The translations under genes and the position numbers were made by a program. A stretch of 64,000 nt of DNA, from contig NZ_JABFDM010000007.1 in assembly GCF_013178945.1 (NCBI RefSeq), forward strand, positions 248,001 through 312,000, written 5' to 3'. The notes beneath the pieces were generated by a model, which saw nothing but the letters and a program-made list of their open reading frames with translations, was not told where the DNA came from and made no database searches. The DNA comes from Bradyrhizobium aeschynomenes. Its GTDB lineage: Bacteria > Pseudomonadota > Alphaproteobacteria > Rhizobiales > Xanthobacteraceae. Of the stretch, positions 18,324-27,638 are shown piece after piece; positions within the stretch are counted from its first letter, which is position 1, and each line of letters begins with the position of its first letter.

Positions 18324-18542
18324 TTAGATCATTGCTCGTGATTCAACACGAGGCAACGAGGCGTGATACTCGTCGATGCTGTCGAGGTCGATGAGTGTCT
18401 TACCGCCCATCTTGTAGGCTTTGATCCGTTCGCGCGCGATAAGCTCATAAGCTTTCGTCTTCCCGAATCTGCCATAGCGGCATCCATCCTTGAACTCAAC
18501 GAGCCGGCGTTGCTTGAAGTGGTCACTCTGAGTTGTGCTCAT
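18324..18542 (-). CDS. Small helix-turn-helix (excisionase-like) protein
   Basis: 72 residues. YGRFGKTKAYELIARERIKAYKMGGKTLIDLDSIDEY is the winged HTH_17/excisionase pattern: a short helix, the turn, the recognition helix and a K-x-G-x-(K/R) wing. Such proteins act in mobile elements as excisionases or small regulators. No integrase lies beside it, so it may be a leftover of a mobile element or an independent regulator. Confidence 0.65.
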   Translation of the reverse strand: MSTTQSDHFKQRRLVEFKDGCRYGRFGKTKAYELIARERIKAYKMGGKTLIDLDSIDEYHASLPRVESRAMI

Positions 18543-18903
18543 AGAAGTGCTCGGGTTTCTCGATTTCTTTGCGGGTCAGGTGAGCACCTACAGCTTTATT
18601 GCTCCAGCGCGGCCTCCTCGCTGAATGCAGTCAAGATGCTGCAGGACGACCGGGGAAGAGATCTGGGGCCTTGGTGCGTGCTTTGGATAGAATGGCGAAG
18701 AATTGGGCTGCCGACGATAAGTCTCGCCCCGCCTGGCAAGGACCGAGTGCAGCTTCGTGTGCAGATCTCAATAACGCCTGGAACCTTCGGTCACTGGTGG
18801 AGTTGTCGTTGCGGTGAGGTTTGTGTGGACCGCAAGCGCGAGTCTGAGGTGAACCAGCGCTATTGGATAGAACGGCCAGGAGCGGGACCGCCCGAGGAGA
18901 ACG
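18543..18903. other. Gap before the hybrid kinase
   Basis: I find no convincing gene in these 361 bases. The strong GAGGAG just before 18904 belongs to the kinase gene. A promoter is presumably here, but I cannot place one with confidence. Confidence 0.4.
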
Positions 18904-21900
18904 GTGTCTGTGGGGCTGCACGAAGAGATAAACCGGAGCTTTCTGGCTGGCGGAGGAGAAGCGGGCCGGCTCATTCGGACCTTCGATTGGTCGCAGACCT
19001 CACTCGGGCCGATCGAGCATTGGCCGCAAAGCCTGAGAACCGCCGCAGCGATCCTCCTTCGATCGCCAGTGCCCATGGTGATGTTGTGGGGCGGCGAAGG
19101 GGTGATGCTCTACAACGACGCGTACTCGGTGCTCGCCGGGGCGCGCCATCCGAAGCTACTTGGCTCCAAGGTTCGCGAAGGGTGGCCCGAGGTCACTGAC
19201 TTCAACGACAACGTTATGACGGTCGTGCTGGCAGGCGGCACATTACATTATAGCGACCAGGAGCTGACGCTGTTCAGGCATGGCCGGCCAGAGCAGGTCT
19301 TCATGAATCTCGACTACTCGCCTGTCGTCGACGAGAGCGGTGTCCCGGTCGGCGTGCTGGCCATTGTCGTGGAAACGACCGAGCGAGTGCTCGCCGAGCG
19401 GCGTCGCGCGTCTTTGATTGCTCTGGACGAGCGTCTGCGAGATTTTCCCGAAGCTGCCGATCTGTCGTTCGCCGCTTCCAAGATCCTTGGCGAGGCGCTG
19501 GGCGCATGTCGGGTTGGTTATGGCGTCCTGGACGTACAGGCGCGTTCGATCCAGGTCGAGCGAAATTGGAGCGCGCCGGGTTTCTCGGACGTTGGCGGTC
19601 TCCACTATTTCGAGCGCTACGGCGCCTATTTCGATGAGCTTCTGCAGGGTCTGGTTGTCGCGAACTTGGATGTCACCAGCGACCCTCGTACCGCCCTTCA
19701 TGCGTCTGCCTTCGAGGAACTGGGGATTCGGGCCCACCTTGATGTGCCGGTGATCGAGGACGGTCGCGCGGTGGCGGAAATGTTCGTCCACTCCGCGGTG
19801 CCCCGCGTGTGGACAGAGGAGGAGATCGCCTTCGTGCGGGATTTCACGAGACGGACCCGCGGTGCGATCGCGCGCCGAGAGGCTGAGCAGGCGCTCCGGG
19901 CAAGTGAGGCCCGCCTGGCCGCTGTTATCGACAGCCTGCCTGTGGGAGTGGGCATTTTTGGCGCCGATGGCTATCTCACCCTGTCGAATCCCGAAGCGCG
20001 CCGTTTCTTGCAGACCAACCGCATTCCTTCAAGCGATCCGGTATCAGCGCCGCGGTGGCGCGGTTGGGCCGCGGATGGGGAGTTGCTAAAGCCTGAGGAT
20101 TTCCCGGGCGCTCGCGCAATCCGGGGTGAGCGCGTGGTCCCCGGAGTGGAGGTCCTGTTTACCGACGATGACGGGCGTGAAATCTGGACCACGGTCGCCG
20201 CCGTACCGATCAAGAATCGTAATGGCCGGGTCACTTCCTTTTCCTTGGCGATTAGCAATATCGACACAGTCAAGCGCACGGGCATGGAGTTGCGGGAGAG
20301 CGAGGAGCGCTTTCGCCAGCTCGCAGAAGCGGTCGATCAGGTCTTCTACATCACTGATGTCAATGCGGGCCGGCTCCTCTACCTCAGTCCGGCCTATGAG
20401 AGGGTCTGGGGGCGCCCCGCGTCCGAACTGCTTGCCGATCTGACATTGTTTCTGAGGACTATTCATCCGGATGATCAGGAGCGTGTCGCCGCGATGGCTC
20501 CGCGCCAAGCGGCTGGCGAACCGTTTGAGATTGAATACCGTATCGTACGACCGGATGGCCAGGTCCGCTTCATCCGCGATCGGGCATTTCCGGTGAAGGC
20601 GGATGGCATTCGTCGCTATGCAGGCGTCGCCGATGATGTCACGGAGCGGCGGCGGGCAACCGCCTGGTTCGAGGGCGTCTTCAACTCGGATCTGATGGGT
20701 TTCACCATCTTCGACGCCCGAACGGGTGAGACGTTAGCCATCAACGATCACTTTCTTGCCATGACTGGTTACAGCCGCTTGGACTTCGAGCAGGGGCGCT
20801 GGGACTGGCGAGATATCACCGTCCCCGATCACCTGGCTAAGGATGAAGCCGCCATCGCCCAGGCGCACGAACGTGGCTGGTGGGAGCCGTACGAGAAGGA
20901 GTATCGTCTGCGAGACAGCCGTCTCCTGCCGGTGCGGATCGCAAGCGCCCCACTTCCAGGCGAACCGGGCCGGGTGGTGGTCTCGATCGAGGATATCAGC
21001 GAGCGGCGTGCAGCCGAGACGGCTCTGCGCGAGAGCGAGGCACTGGCCCGTCAGAGGGCGGAGGAAATTGCCGTCGTATATGACGCTGCGCCGATCGGGC
21101 TCTGCGTCTTCGATCGGGAATTGCGCTACGTTCGCATCAATGAACGGCTTGCGGAGATCAACGGCAAGCCGGCAGCCGATCACATCGGCAGGACTGTCCG
21201 TGAGATGGTGCCGGGGATCGACGACCAGGCAGTCAGCGTGTTGCACCGCGTGCTGGCTGGCGAGGCCATCTTTGGAGCCGAATTCGTGGGTGAGACCCCC
21301 GCGCAGCCCGGCGTCATGCGAACGTGGCGAGAGAACTGGCTCCCGCTTCGGAATGCCGCCGGCCACATCGTCGGCATTACGGTGTCCGCTGAAGAAGTGA
21401 CTGAGGCAAAGCGCGTCGAGGCGGAGCTGCGCCAGCTGAACGCAACGCTCGAGCAACGCGTGGCCGAGCGGACTGCTGAGCGGCATCTTCTCGCTACTAT
21501 CGTCGACACCACAGAGGAGCAGATCCAGGCTTTGGACCTGAACTATCGCTGGCTCGCCATCAACCCCGCATGCGTCGATGCCTATATGCGCCTGTATGGC
21601 ATTCGGCCCCGCATCGGCGACAGTCTCCTCGAGCTTCTTGCTCACAAGCCCGAACACCTCGAGCCTGCCAAGGCGATGTGGGCACGTGCTTTGGCTTGCA
21701 CCGCCTTCACGGCATCCGCGGATTGGGGCGACCCGCAGCTCGGTCGTCGTTCCTACGAAATGAGGTTCGAGATCCTGCGCGATGCGAGCGGCCGGCAGCT
21801 CGGCGCGTTCCTGACCGGGCGGGACGTGACACAACGGCTTGATGAGCAAAATCGTCTTGCCCAGGCGGAAGAGGCACTGCGACAGTCGCAGAAGATGGAA

Positions 21901-22998
21901 GCTATGGGGCAGCTGACGGGCGGCGTGGCGCACGATTTCAATAATCTATTGACACCTATCGTGGGGGCGCTCGATCTGCTGCAGCGCAGAGGTCTCGGTT
22001 CTGAACGCGAGCAGCGGCTTATTTCTGGGGCTATGCAATCTGCAGAGCGCGCCAAAACACTCGTGCAGCGTCTCCTGGCGTTTGCGCGGCGTCAGCCGCT
22101 GCAGGCCGTGTCGGTTGATGTTGGCGCTCTGGTGGTTGGCATGGCCGAGCTCGTATCGAGCACGACCGGGCCACAAATCGAGGTTGTGGTCGACGTTGCC
22201 AGCGATCTCCCGGCTGCGAAAGCTGACCCTAACCAGCTCGAGATGGCACTCTTGAATTTGGCCGTGAATGCGCGGGACGCAATGCCAAGAGGTGGCACGC
22301 TGCGGATCAGCGCGAAGGCTGCCAGTGTTGAACCGCGCAACGACCGAGCCCTGCGGCCGGGTGACTACGTCTGGCTGTCCGTCGCCGATACCGGCGTCGG
22401 GATGGACGAGGCGACGATCGCGCGCGCGGTCGAGCCGTTTTTTTCTACCAAAGGCATTGGCAAGGGGACGGGACTTGGGCTGTCCATGGTGCATGGCTTG
22501 GCCTCGCAGCTTGGCGGCGCACTTACGATCAACAGCCGGCCGGGGCTCGGCACAAACATTGAGCTCTGGCTTCCGCGCAGCGATATGGCTCCAGAAATAC
22601 GGTCTTCGTCATTTGATGCGCGGGTCCTTGTCGGACCTCGCGGCCATGCGCTCCTCGTGGATGATGAGGATCTGGTCCGCGCCAGCACGGCAGACATGTT
22701 GGAGGGTTTGGGATTCTCCATCGTTGAGGCCGCTTCCGCAGAGGAGGCACTGCGCTTTGTGCACCAGGGTGAGCCAATCGATCTGCTCGTAACCGATCAT
22801 CTGATGCCGGGTATGAGCGGCGTAGAACTGGCCCGCCTTGTCCTTGCGGCTCGTCCCGACGCAGGAGTTCTGATCATATCTGGTTATGCGGAAACAGAGG
22901 GCCTTGCGCCTGATTTGGCGCGCCTGTCAAAGCCATTCAAAAGCGACGAGCTCGCCTCTGCGCTAGCGCAGGTGCTTGGACCTTTGAGGCCCCTCTGA
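18904..22998 (+). CDS. Multi-PAS/GAF hybrid sensor histidine kinase
   Basis: 1364 residues, cytoplasmic (no membrane helix seen). The approximate order is PAS-like 1-165, GAF 166-325, PAS 327-460, PAS 461-585, PAS 586-705, PAS 708-840 and PAS 842-970. These are followed by HisKA 990-1060 with phospho-acceptor H1010 (GGVAHDFNNLL), an HATPase with NLAVNARDAM, DTGVGMDE and GTGLGLSMV, and a C-terminal receiver from about 1240 with phospho-acceptor D1298 (LLVTDHLMPGMSG). The receiver lysine is in LSKPF. The start is GTG 18904, five bases after GAGGAG. No response regulator gene is adjacent, so its output partner is elsewhere. The stimulus is unknown. Confidence 0.92.
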   Translation: MSVGLHEEINRSFLAGGGEAGRLIRTFDWSQTSLGPIEHWPQSLRTAAAILLRSPVPMVMLWGGEGVMLYNDAYSVLAGARHPKLLGSKVREGWPEVTDFNDNVMTVVLAGGTLHYSDQELTLFRHGRPEQVFMNLDYSPVVDESGVPVGVLAIVVETTERVLAERRRASLIALDERLRDFPEAADLSFAASKILGEALGACRVGYGVLDVQARSIQVERNWSAPGFSDVGGLHYFERYGAYFDELLQGLVVANLDVTSDPRTALHASAFEELGIRAHLDVPVIEDGRAVAEMFVHSAVPRVWTEEEIAFVRDFTRRTRGAIARREAEQALRASEARLAAVIDSLPVGVGIFGADGYLTLSNPEARRFLQTNRIPSSDPVSAPRWRGWAADGELLKPEDFPGARAIRGERVVPGVEVLFTDDDGREIWTTVAAVPIKNRNGRVTSFSLAISNIDTVKRTGMELRESEERFRQLAEAVDQVFYITDVNAGRLLYLSPAYERVWGRPASELLADLTLFLRTIHPDDQERVAAMAPRQAAGEPFEIEYRIVRPDGQVRFIRDRAFPVKADGIRRYAGVADDVTERRRATAWFEGVFNSDLMGFTIFDARTGETLAINDHFLAMTGYSRLDFEQGRWDWRDITVPDHLAKDEAAIAQAHERGWWEPYEKEYRLRDSRLLPVRIASAPLPGEPGRVVVSIEDISERRAAETALRESEALARQRAEEIAVVYDAAPIGLCVFDRELRYVRINERLAEINGKPAADHIGRTVREMVPGIDDQAVSVLHRVLAGEAIFGAEFVGETPAQPGVMRTWRENWLPLRNAAGHIVGITVSAEEVTEAKRVEAELRQLNATLEQRVAERTAERHLLATIVDTTEEQIQALDLNYRWLAINPACVDAYMRLYGIRPRIGDSLLELLAHKPEHLEPAKAMWARALACTAFTASADWGDPQLGRRSYEMRFEILRDASGRQLGAFLTGRDVTQRLDEQNRLAQAEEALRQSQKMEAMGQLTGGVAHDFNNLLTPIVGALDLLQRRGLGSEREQRLISGAMQSAERAKTLVQRLLAFARRQPLQAVSVDVGALVVGMAELVSSTTGPQIEVVVDVASDLPAAKADPNQLEMALLNLAVNARDAMPRGGTLRISAKAASVEPRNDRALRPGDYVWLSVADTGVGMDEATIARAVEPFFSTKGIGKGTGLGLSMVHGLASQLGGALTINSRPGLGTNIELWLPRSDMAPEIRSSSFDARVLVGPRGHALLVDDEDLVRASTADMLEGLGFSIVEAASAEEALRFVHQGEPIDLLVTDHLMPGMSGVELARLVLAARPDAGVLIISGYAETEGLAPDLARLSKPFKSDELASALAQVLGPLRPL

Positions 22999-24276
22999 TG
23001 CATCTGACGAGTCGCGCAGCTCGGGCAAGCGCGACACCAATCCTGCAAGATGCGCGCGTCTTTCTGATTCTCGTCGTCTGGACGAAAGAAGGCGCGTCAC
23101 CTGTCCTCACGGAAGTGCAGGTCTTCCACATGACCTCGTCCGGCCCGGCAGCACCAGCGATTGGACCAAACGCACTCAGCCCCAACGTGATATGAACTTG
23201 GCGTAGGCACTGTCAGATGAACCGCTGCCGTTCAGCCAGTCGAGAGCGCGCCTTAGAACCCCGATTGGAGCATCGACGAAGAAAAGTGTGCAGTCATGGT
23301 GTCGCTCGCTGGAGACGCTCGCGTTTGGGGACTGCCGCCCCGCGGCACCGTCGTGACTGTCGCAAACGCGGGTGCCTTGTTAACCGGTCTGGCGACTGCA
23401 CTCGGTCCCGGGTCCCACCGCGGGTGCCTTCCCGTCCTCCGCTCCGCCCATTGCTCACGAGGTGCAAAGCCAGCCAGGGAGAATAAGTCGAACATATTCT
23501 GGCGGGCAGACGATGGAGACATTTGTCGTCATGCTGAAGTGCCTATGCGGGATTTGGAGAGGGACGTGTCTGACGTATCGGAGCGTCACTTGATGCGGCT
23601 CGTTGGGGAACCCTTGTTGTCGCGACCTGCAGCGATTCGAGGACGTCTTGTTCGACGCGTAGAGAGCCGCTTTTCACTCAGGCGGATCTGGGACGCGGAC
23701 GCGTTATGTTTCTGGGAAAGTGGCCTGGCGTCGTTGTTGAACGGCGACCTTATCAGAGGGAGCGCAAGAGATGAATGGGGGCCTCGCTGCCGGAGGCCGC
23801 TCGCAAGGCCAGAATAGATCAGATTCTCCCAACCTCGGTTATTCGCCTTCTGATGCAGCATAGGCTCACGACCTTCGCCGTACGGTTTTGACCGGACAAA
23901 GCCGCGATAGTCGAAAATCGCGGTGAAACCAATTGGGCGGCGGATCGCGGGCGGGGCCGGTGCTGTCGTGAACGGAGCTGCGACGAGAAGGCGCGTCGCC
24001 GCCATCCGGCTCGGACCCTTGCAAAATGATAAATGCATTGCTCACCCGGGTTGTTTGTCCCGCATCGTGACTTCATTGCCGAATGGAAACCCGGATGATC
24101 GTCTGCTCCCCTGGTGAATGTTGTGTGTGCTGAACCGTGAGTGTCTTCGAACAGGAGAAGTTACCGGCGCAGGCACGTCTTCGGAGCGCCAATGCCGGCC
24201 AGTGGAATGCGGCGATGCTCCCCCCGAGCAGGGCGAGTTTCGCTCTTGCGCGTAGAACGCCGTCATCGAACTGTGA
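22999..24276. other. Gene-poor stretch after the kinase
   Basis: Nearly 1.3 kb. Open frames exist on both strands (for example 23296-23817 forward and 23586-24038 reverse), but none resembles a known family, shows a good ribosome site or has a convincing amino acid composition. No repeat, RNA gene or insertion sequence is seen. Probably degraded sequence. Confidence 0.4.
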
Positions 24277-24303
24277 TTTGACAGTTCGGTCGCCGTTGTC
24301 AAA
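24277..24303. promoter_or_regulatory. Putative promoter/operator of the TetR-Mo-hydroxylase operon
   Basis: TTTGACA (24277-24283) and TGTCAAA (24297-24303) are exact inverted copies 13 nt apart, ending nine bases before the TetR start codon. The left arm contains a perfect -35 hexamer TTGACA; 17 nt later AAAACT is a weak -10. If used, transcription would begin almost at the ATG, giving a nearly leaderless message, and no ribosome site is present. Autoregulation by the TetR protein is inferred. Confidence 0.5.
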
Positions 24304-24312
24304 ACTGACCAA

Positions 24313-24954
24313 ATGCAGGCCAAGGCCCCTCCCCAGGACCGGATCCTAGACGCCGCCATGCGCGTTTTTCGGCGCCACGGCTTCCGCCGCTCATCAATCG
24401 AGCAGGCGGCTGAGGAAGCCGGTCTGACGCGGCAGGCGCTCTATCATCACTTCGCCTCCAAAGAGGCGCTGTTTCGCGCAGTCATCGAGCGGCTCTACGA
24501 GCAGGGGCTTGCTGCGGAAATCGCGGCGGCCAAGGCGGCGGAGGAAGCAGGCCTCGAGCTTGCCGACATCCTGGTCGCCGAGATCGGCGCGCGAATGCAG
24601 TCGATGCTCGCTTCGCTCAAGGACTCGCCTCATAGCGAGGAGCTGTTTTCGGAGCACCTCGCGCAGGCGCGCGACCTTTATCAGAGCTATTCGAACCGTT
24701 TCGGCGATGAAATTGCAACCACGATCGCGCGGGTGTGCCGCAAGCGAAAGCTCACGCTCGAAAGCGGTGTCAGCGTGCGAGAGCTCGCGCGCTGTGTCGA
24801 GATGGCGGTCCACGGCACCAAATCCGCTTTCCCATCGATGCAGCCGGTCGACGCGTTCCTCAAACAGCTCGAGACCATGCTGCGCATGCTGATCGCCGGC
24901 GCGATGGCGCCGTCCGCAAGGAAGTCCCTACGCAAAACGGGAGTTCGAAAATGA
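24313..24954 (+). CDS. TetR-family transcriptional regulator
   Basis: 213 residues. The N-terminal DNA-binding domain is RILDAAMRVFRRHGFRRSSIEQAAEEAGLTRQALYHHFASKEALFRAVIE (residues about 10-58), with the usual recognition helix LTRQALYHHF. The ligand-binding half is helical and unclassified. Its stop overlaps the start of the molybdenum hydroxylase gene (ATGA), so it is translationally coupled to it. It probably represses the operon and responds to a substrate-like aldehyde or heterocycle; the inducer is inferred. Confidence 0.9.
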   Translation: MQAKAPPQDRILDAAMRVFRRHGFRRSSIEQAAEEAGLTRQALYHHFASKEALFRAVIERLYEQGLAAEIAAAKAAEEAGLELADILVAEIGARMQSMLASLKDSPHSEELFSEHLAQARDLYQSYSNRFGDEIATTIARVCRKRKLTLESGVSVRELARCVEMAVHGTKSAFPSMQPVDAFLKQLETMLRMLIAGAMAPSARKSLRKTGVRK

Positions 24955-27638
24955 CGATCACGACCATCAATGGACGGCCTCTGGTGCTGCCCGATGATCC
25001 GGATGCGCTCCTGATCGAGGCGATCCGCGATAGCGGCCTCACCGGCACCAAACTCGTCTGCGGCTCCGGTGTCTGTGGTGCCTGCACCGTGTTGCTCGAT
25101 GGCACGCCCGTTGTGAGCTGCCTTTTGCCGGCGCAGGCGGCCGCCGACAAATCATTGACGACCATCGAGGGCGTCGGAGCAGCCGGGTTGCACCCCGTAC
25201 AGAAGGCGTTCATGGCGCACGACGCCCTCCAATGCGGTTTCTGCACGCCCGGCTTTGTCGTCGAAGCCACCGCGTTCCATGATCATTGGCGCGCGGCCAA
25301 GGGCGTGGCCACACCCACGCGCGAGGAGATCGCCGAAGCGCTATCGGGACATCTCTGCCGCTGCGGCGCCTATGAAGGCATCTATCGCGCCGTGGCCGAA
25401 GCATGCTCGGGCCGCTTCGACGGCATCGATCCGATCGCGCCGCGACTGGATGCCTGCGACAAGGTCACGGGACTGGCCCGTTACACCGTCGACATCCAAC
25501 ATGACGGCCAGCTCGAAGGCGTCATCCTGCGTTCGCACGTCGCGCATGCTGAAATCACCGAGCTTGATCTGGCGCCGGCGCGCGCCATGGCCGGTGTTGC
25601 TGCGGTCGTGCCGCTGCTCGACGACGACAACATGGTCCGCTTCGTCGGCGCGCCCATTGCAGCCGTTGCGGCCAGGGATCGCCGCACCGCGCTGAAGGCA
25701 ATCGCTGCGATCAGCTTCAAGACATCGTCTTTACCCGCCGTGATCGGGCTGGATGCTGCGCGACGCGACGATGCGCCAGTCGTGTTCGACAAGAGGGACC
25801 GCAAGCGCGCCGGGAACGTGTCCGAGGGCGCCGGCGGCGCTCCGGTGTCGTGGAGCGGAAATGTGCGCGGACCTTCGGCGCCGTTCTCGCAAAAGGCCAA
25901 GCAGGCGAAGAGCTGGCTTGACGAGGCGCGCCGGCAGCGCAATCCGCTGCTGGTCGAGGAGACCTTCCGCGTCTCTGCTCAACAGCACGCAAGTCTCGAG
26001 CCACATGCTGCCGTGGCCAGGTTCGACGGCGATCAGCTCACCGTGCACATCTCGACTCAGGCGATTCACGAAAGCATGGAGAAGATCGCCAAGCGGTTCG
26101 GCCTTCCGCACGACAAGGTGCGTGTGATCGCCGATCATGTCGGTGGCGGGTTCGGCTCCAAGGGCAGCGTTGGGCTGGAGACCACCGCCGCGATTGAGCT
26201 TGCGCGCGTAGCGAAGGCGCCGGTACGGGTCGCCTTCGATCGTGAAGAGGAGCTTTCCGTCGCCGGCTATCGTCCGGCCGCCGAGCTGAAGCTGTCGTTG
26301 CTGCCGTCGGCGGAAGGCCGCCTCAAGGCGCTATCGCTGACCGCCCATGCCGATACCGGGGCCGCCGTGAACTCGCTGATCGCCGGCTTGGCCCGGCTGA
26401 TCTATCCGGCCGAAGCAAAGGAGCTCGTTGACTTCGACGTGCTCAGCAATCTTCCGCCCGGCGCGCCGTTCCGCGGCCCCGGCGGTCCGCCGATGTCGTT
26501 TGCGCTGGAGCAGGCGGTGGACGAAGCGGCGTTGCGCATGAAGATCGATCCGATTCAGCTGCGCAAGCTCTGGGATCCCGATCCCAACCGTCAGCGCCTC
26601 TATGATTGGGCTGCCGGCCTTGACGTCTGGAAGAGCCGCAATCCGGCCTCCTCCCAGACCGGCCGCTTCCGGCGCGGGGTCGGCGTCGCCACCGGCTACT
26701 GGCTCTATCTCTGGCAGACCGGCTCCTCGGTCGAGCTCGCGGTCGAGGGTGGCCGCATTGTCGCAAGCTGCGCGGTGCAGGATATCGGCACCGGCACGCG
26801 CAGCGTGATCGCGAACACAGTCGCCAGGGCGTTCGATCTCGAGCCGCAGGATGTCGAAGTTCGCATCGGCCGCTCCAACCTGCCGCCCGGACCGGGATCC
26901 GGCGGCAGCCGGGTCACCGCTTCGGTGGTGCCGCCGACATTGCTCGCGATTGAAAAGCTGAAAGCGGAAATCAAGCGTACCGCTTCTCGCGCACCCGCTG
27001 CCGGCTCGAACGCGCCGTGGCGCGAGATGATCGCGGCAGCTCCCGACATCGCGGTGTCGGCGAGACGTCAGGAGGACGGCAAGCCGCCGCCCGGAGTCAG
27101 GCCTGCGCTGCACGAGGCAGGACTCATGGGCCGGGTGTTCGGCTGGGTGCTGCGTCTGATGAACCACATGGTGGTCGGCGCCGGCGTGCCGAGCTCGGTA
27201 CAGGTGATGGAGGTAGAGGTCGATACCTGGCTTGGGCATGTGCGCGTGCTCAACGCCTATACCGGCCTCGCGGTTGGTAAGCTCGCCGCCCCGGCCCTGG
27301 CGCGAAGCCAGGCAGCGGGCGCCGTGATCCAGGGTGTCGGCTACGCACTTTATGAGACCCGGGAGACCGATCCATTGAGCGGCCACATCCTGAGCGGCAG
27401 CATGGAGGATTACCGCATTCCGGGAATTGGCGACATGCCGAAACTCGAGGTGCATTTCGACGAGGCCGGTTTCGAGCATGTGCCGGGCGGCAGCGTCGGC
27501 ATCGGCGAAGTCGCGACCGTGCCGACCTCACCCGCGATCGCCAACGCTATCCGCAATGCGATCGGCGTGAGACTGACCGAAATTCCGTTCCGGCCTGATC
27601 GTCTGGTCGCCGCGCTGAAGGGGAGGGATGCAGCATGA
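24951..27638 (+). CDS. Fused 2Fe-2S/molybdopterin subunit of a molybdenum hydroxylase
   Basis: 895 residues, xanthine oxidase family. Residues 1-155 hold two 2Fe-2S clusters: plant-type C37, C42, C45, C57 and helical-type C95, C98, C136, C138. The rest is the molybdopterin-binding part, with VGGGFGSKG, PFRGPGGPPMSFALEQ, QDIGTGTRSVIANTVA, GSGGSRVTAS and GSVGIGEVATVP, the last giving the likely catalytic glutamate. No Tat signal precedes it, so it is cytoplasmic. Usually the iron-sulphur and molybdenum parts are separate genes (PaoA and PaoC, CoxS and CoxL); here they are one chain. The start ATG 24951 has GGGAG seven bases upstream. The probable reaction is oxidation of an aldehyde or N-heterocycle. 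Confidence 0.88.
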   Translation: MTITTINGRPLVLPDDPDALLIEAIRDSGLTGTKLVCGSGVCGACTVLLDGTPVVSCLLPAQAAADKSLTTIEGVGAAGLHPVQKAFMAHDALQCGFCTPGFVVEATAFHDHWRAAKGVATPTREEIAEALSGHLCRCGAYEGIYRAVAEACSGRFDGIDPIAPRLDACDKVTGLARYTVDIQHDGQLEGVILRSHVAHAEITELDLAPARAMAGVAAVVPLLDDDNMVRFVGAPIAAVAARDRRTALKAIAAISFKTSSLPAVIGLDAARRDDAPVVFDKRDRKRAGNVSEGAGGAPVSWSGNVRGPSAPFSQKAKQAKSWLDEARRQRNPLLVEETFRVSAQQHASLEPHAAVARFDGDQLTVHISTQAIHESMEKIAKRFGLPHDKVRVIADHVGGGFGSKGSVGLETTAAIELARVAKAPVRVAFDREEELSVAGYRPAAELKLSLLPSAEGRLKALSLTAHADTGAAVNSLIAGLARLIYPAEAKELVDFDVLSNLPPGAPFRGPGGPPMSFALEQAVDEAALRMKIDPIQLRKLWDPDPNRQRLYDWAAGLDVWKSRNPASSQTGRFRRGVGVATGYWLYLWQTGSSVELAVEGGRIVASCAVQDIGTGTRSVIANTVARAFDLEPQDVEVRIGRSNLPPGPGSGGSRVTASVVPPTLLAIEKLKAEIKRTASRAPAAGSNAPWREMIAAAPDIAVSARRQEDGKPPPGVRPALHEAGLMGRVFGWVLRLMNHMVVGAGVPSSVQVMEVEVDTWLGHVRVLNAYTGLAVGKLAAPALARSQAAGAVIQGVGYALYETRETDPLSGHILSGSMEDYRIPGIGDMPKLEVHFDEAGFEHVPGGSVGIGEVATVPTSPAIANAIRNAIGVRLTEIPFRPDRLVAALKGRDAA

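Noticed and set aside
20734..21933. 399-codon minus-strand frame inside the hybrid kinase
   Set aside because: No motif or ribosome site; lies wholly within a well-supported gene.
23296..23817. 173-codon frame after the hybrid kinase
   Set aside because: No ribosome site of quality, no family features, and an opposite frame of similar quality overlaps it.
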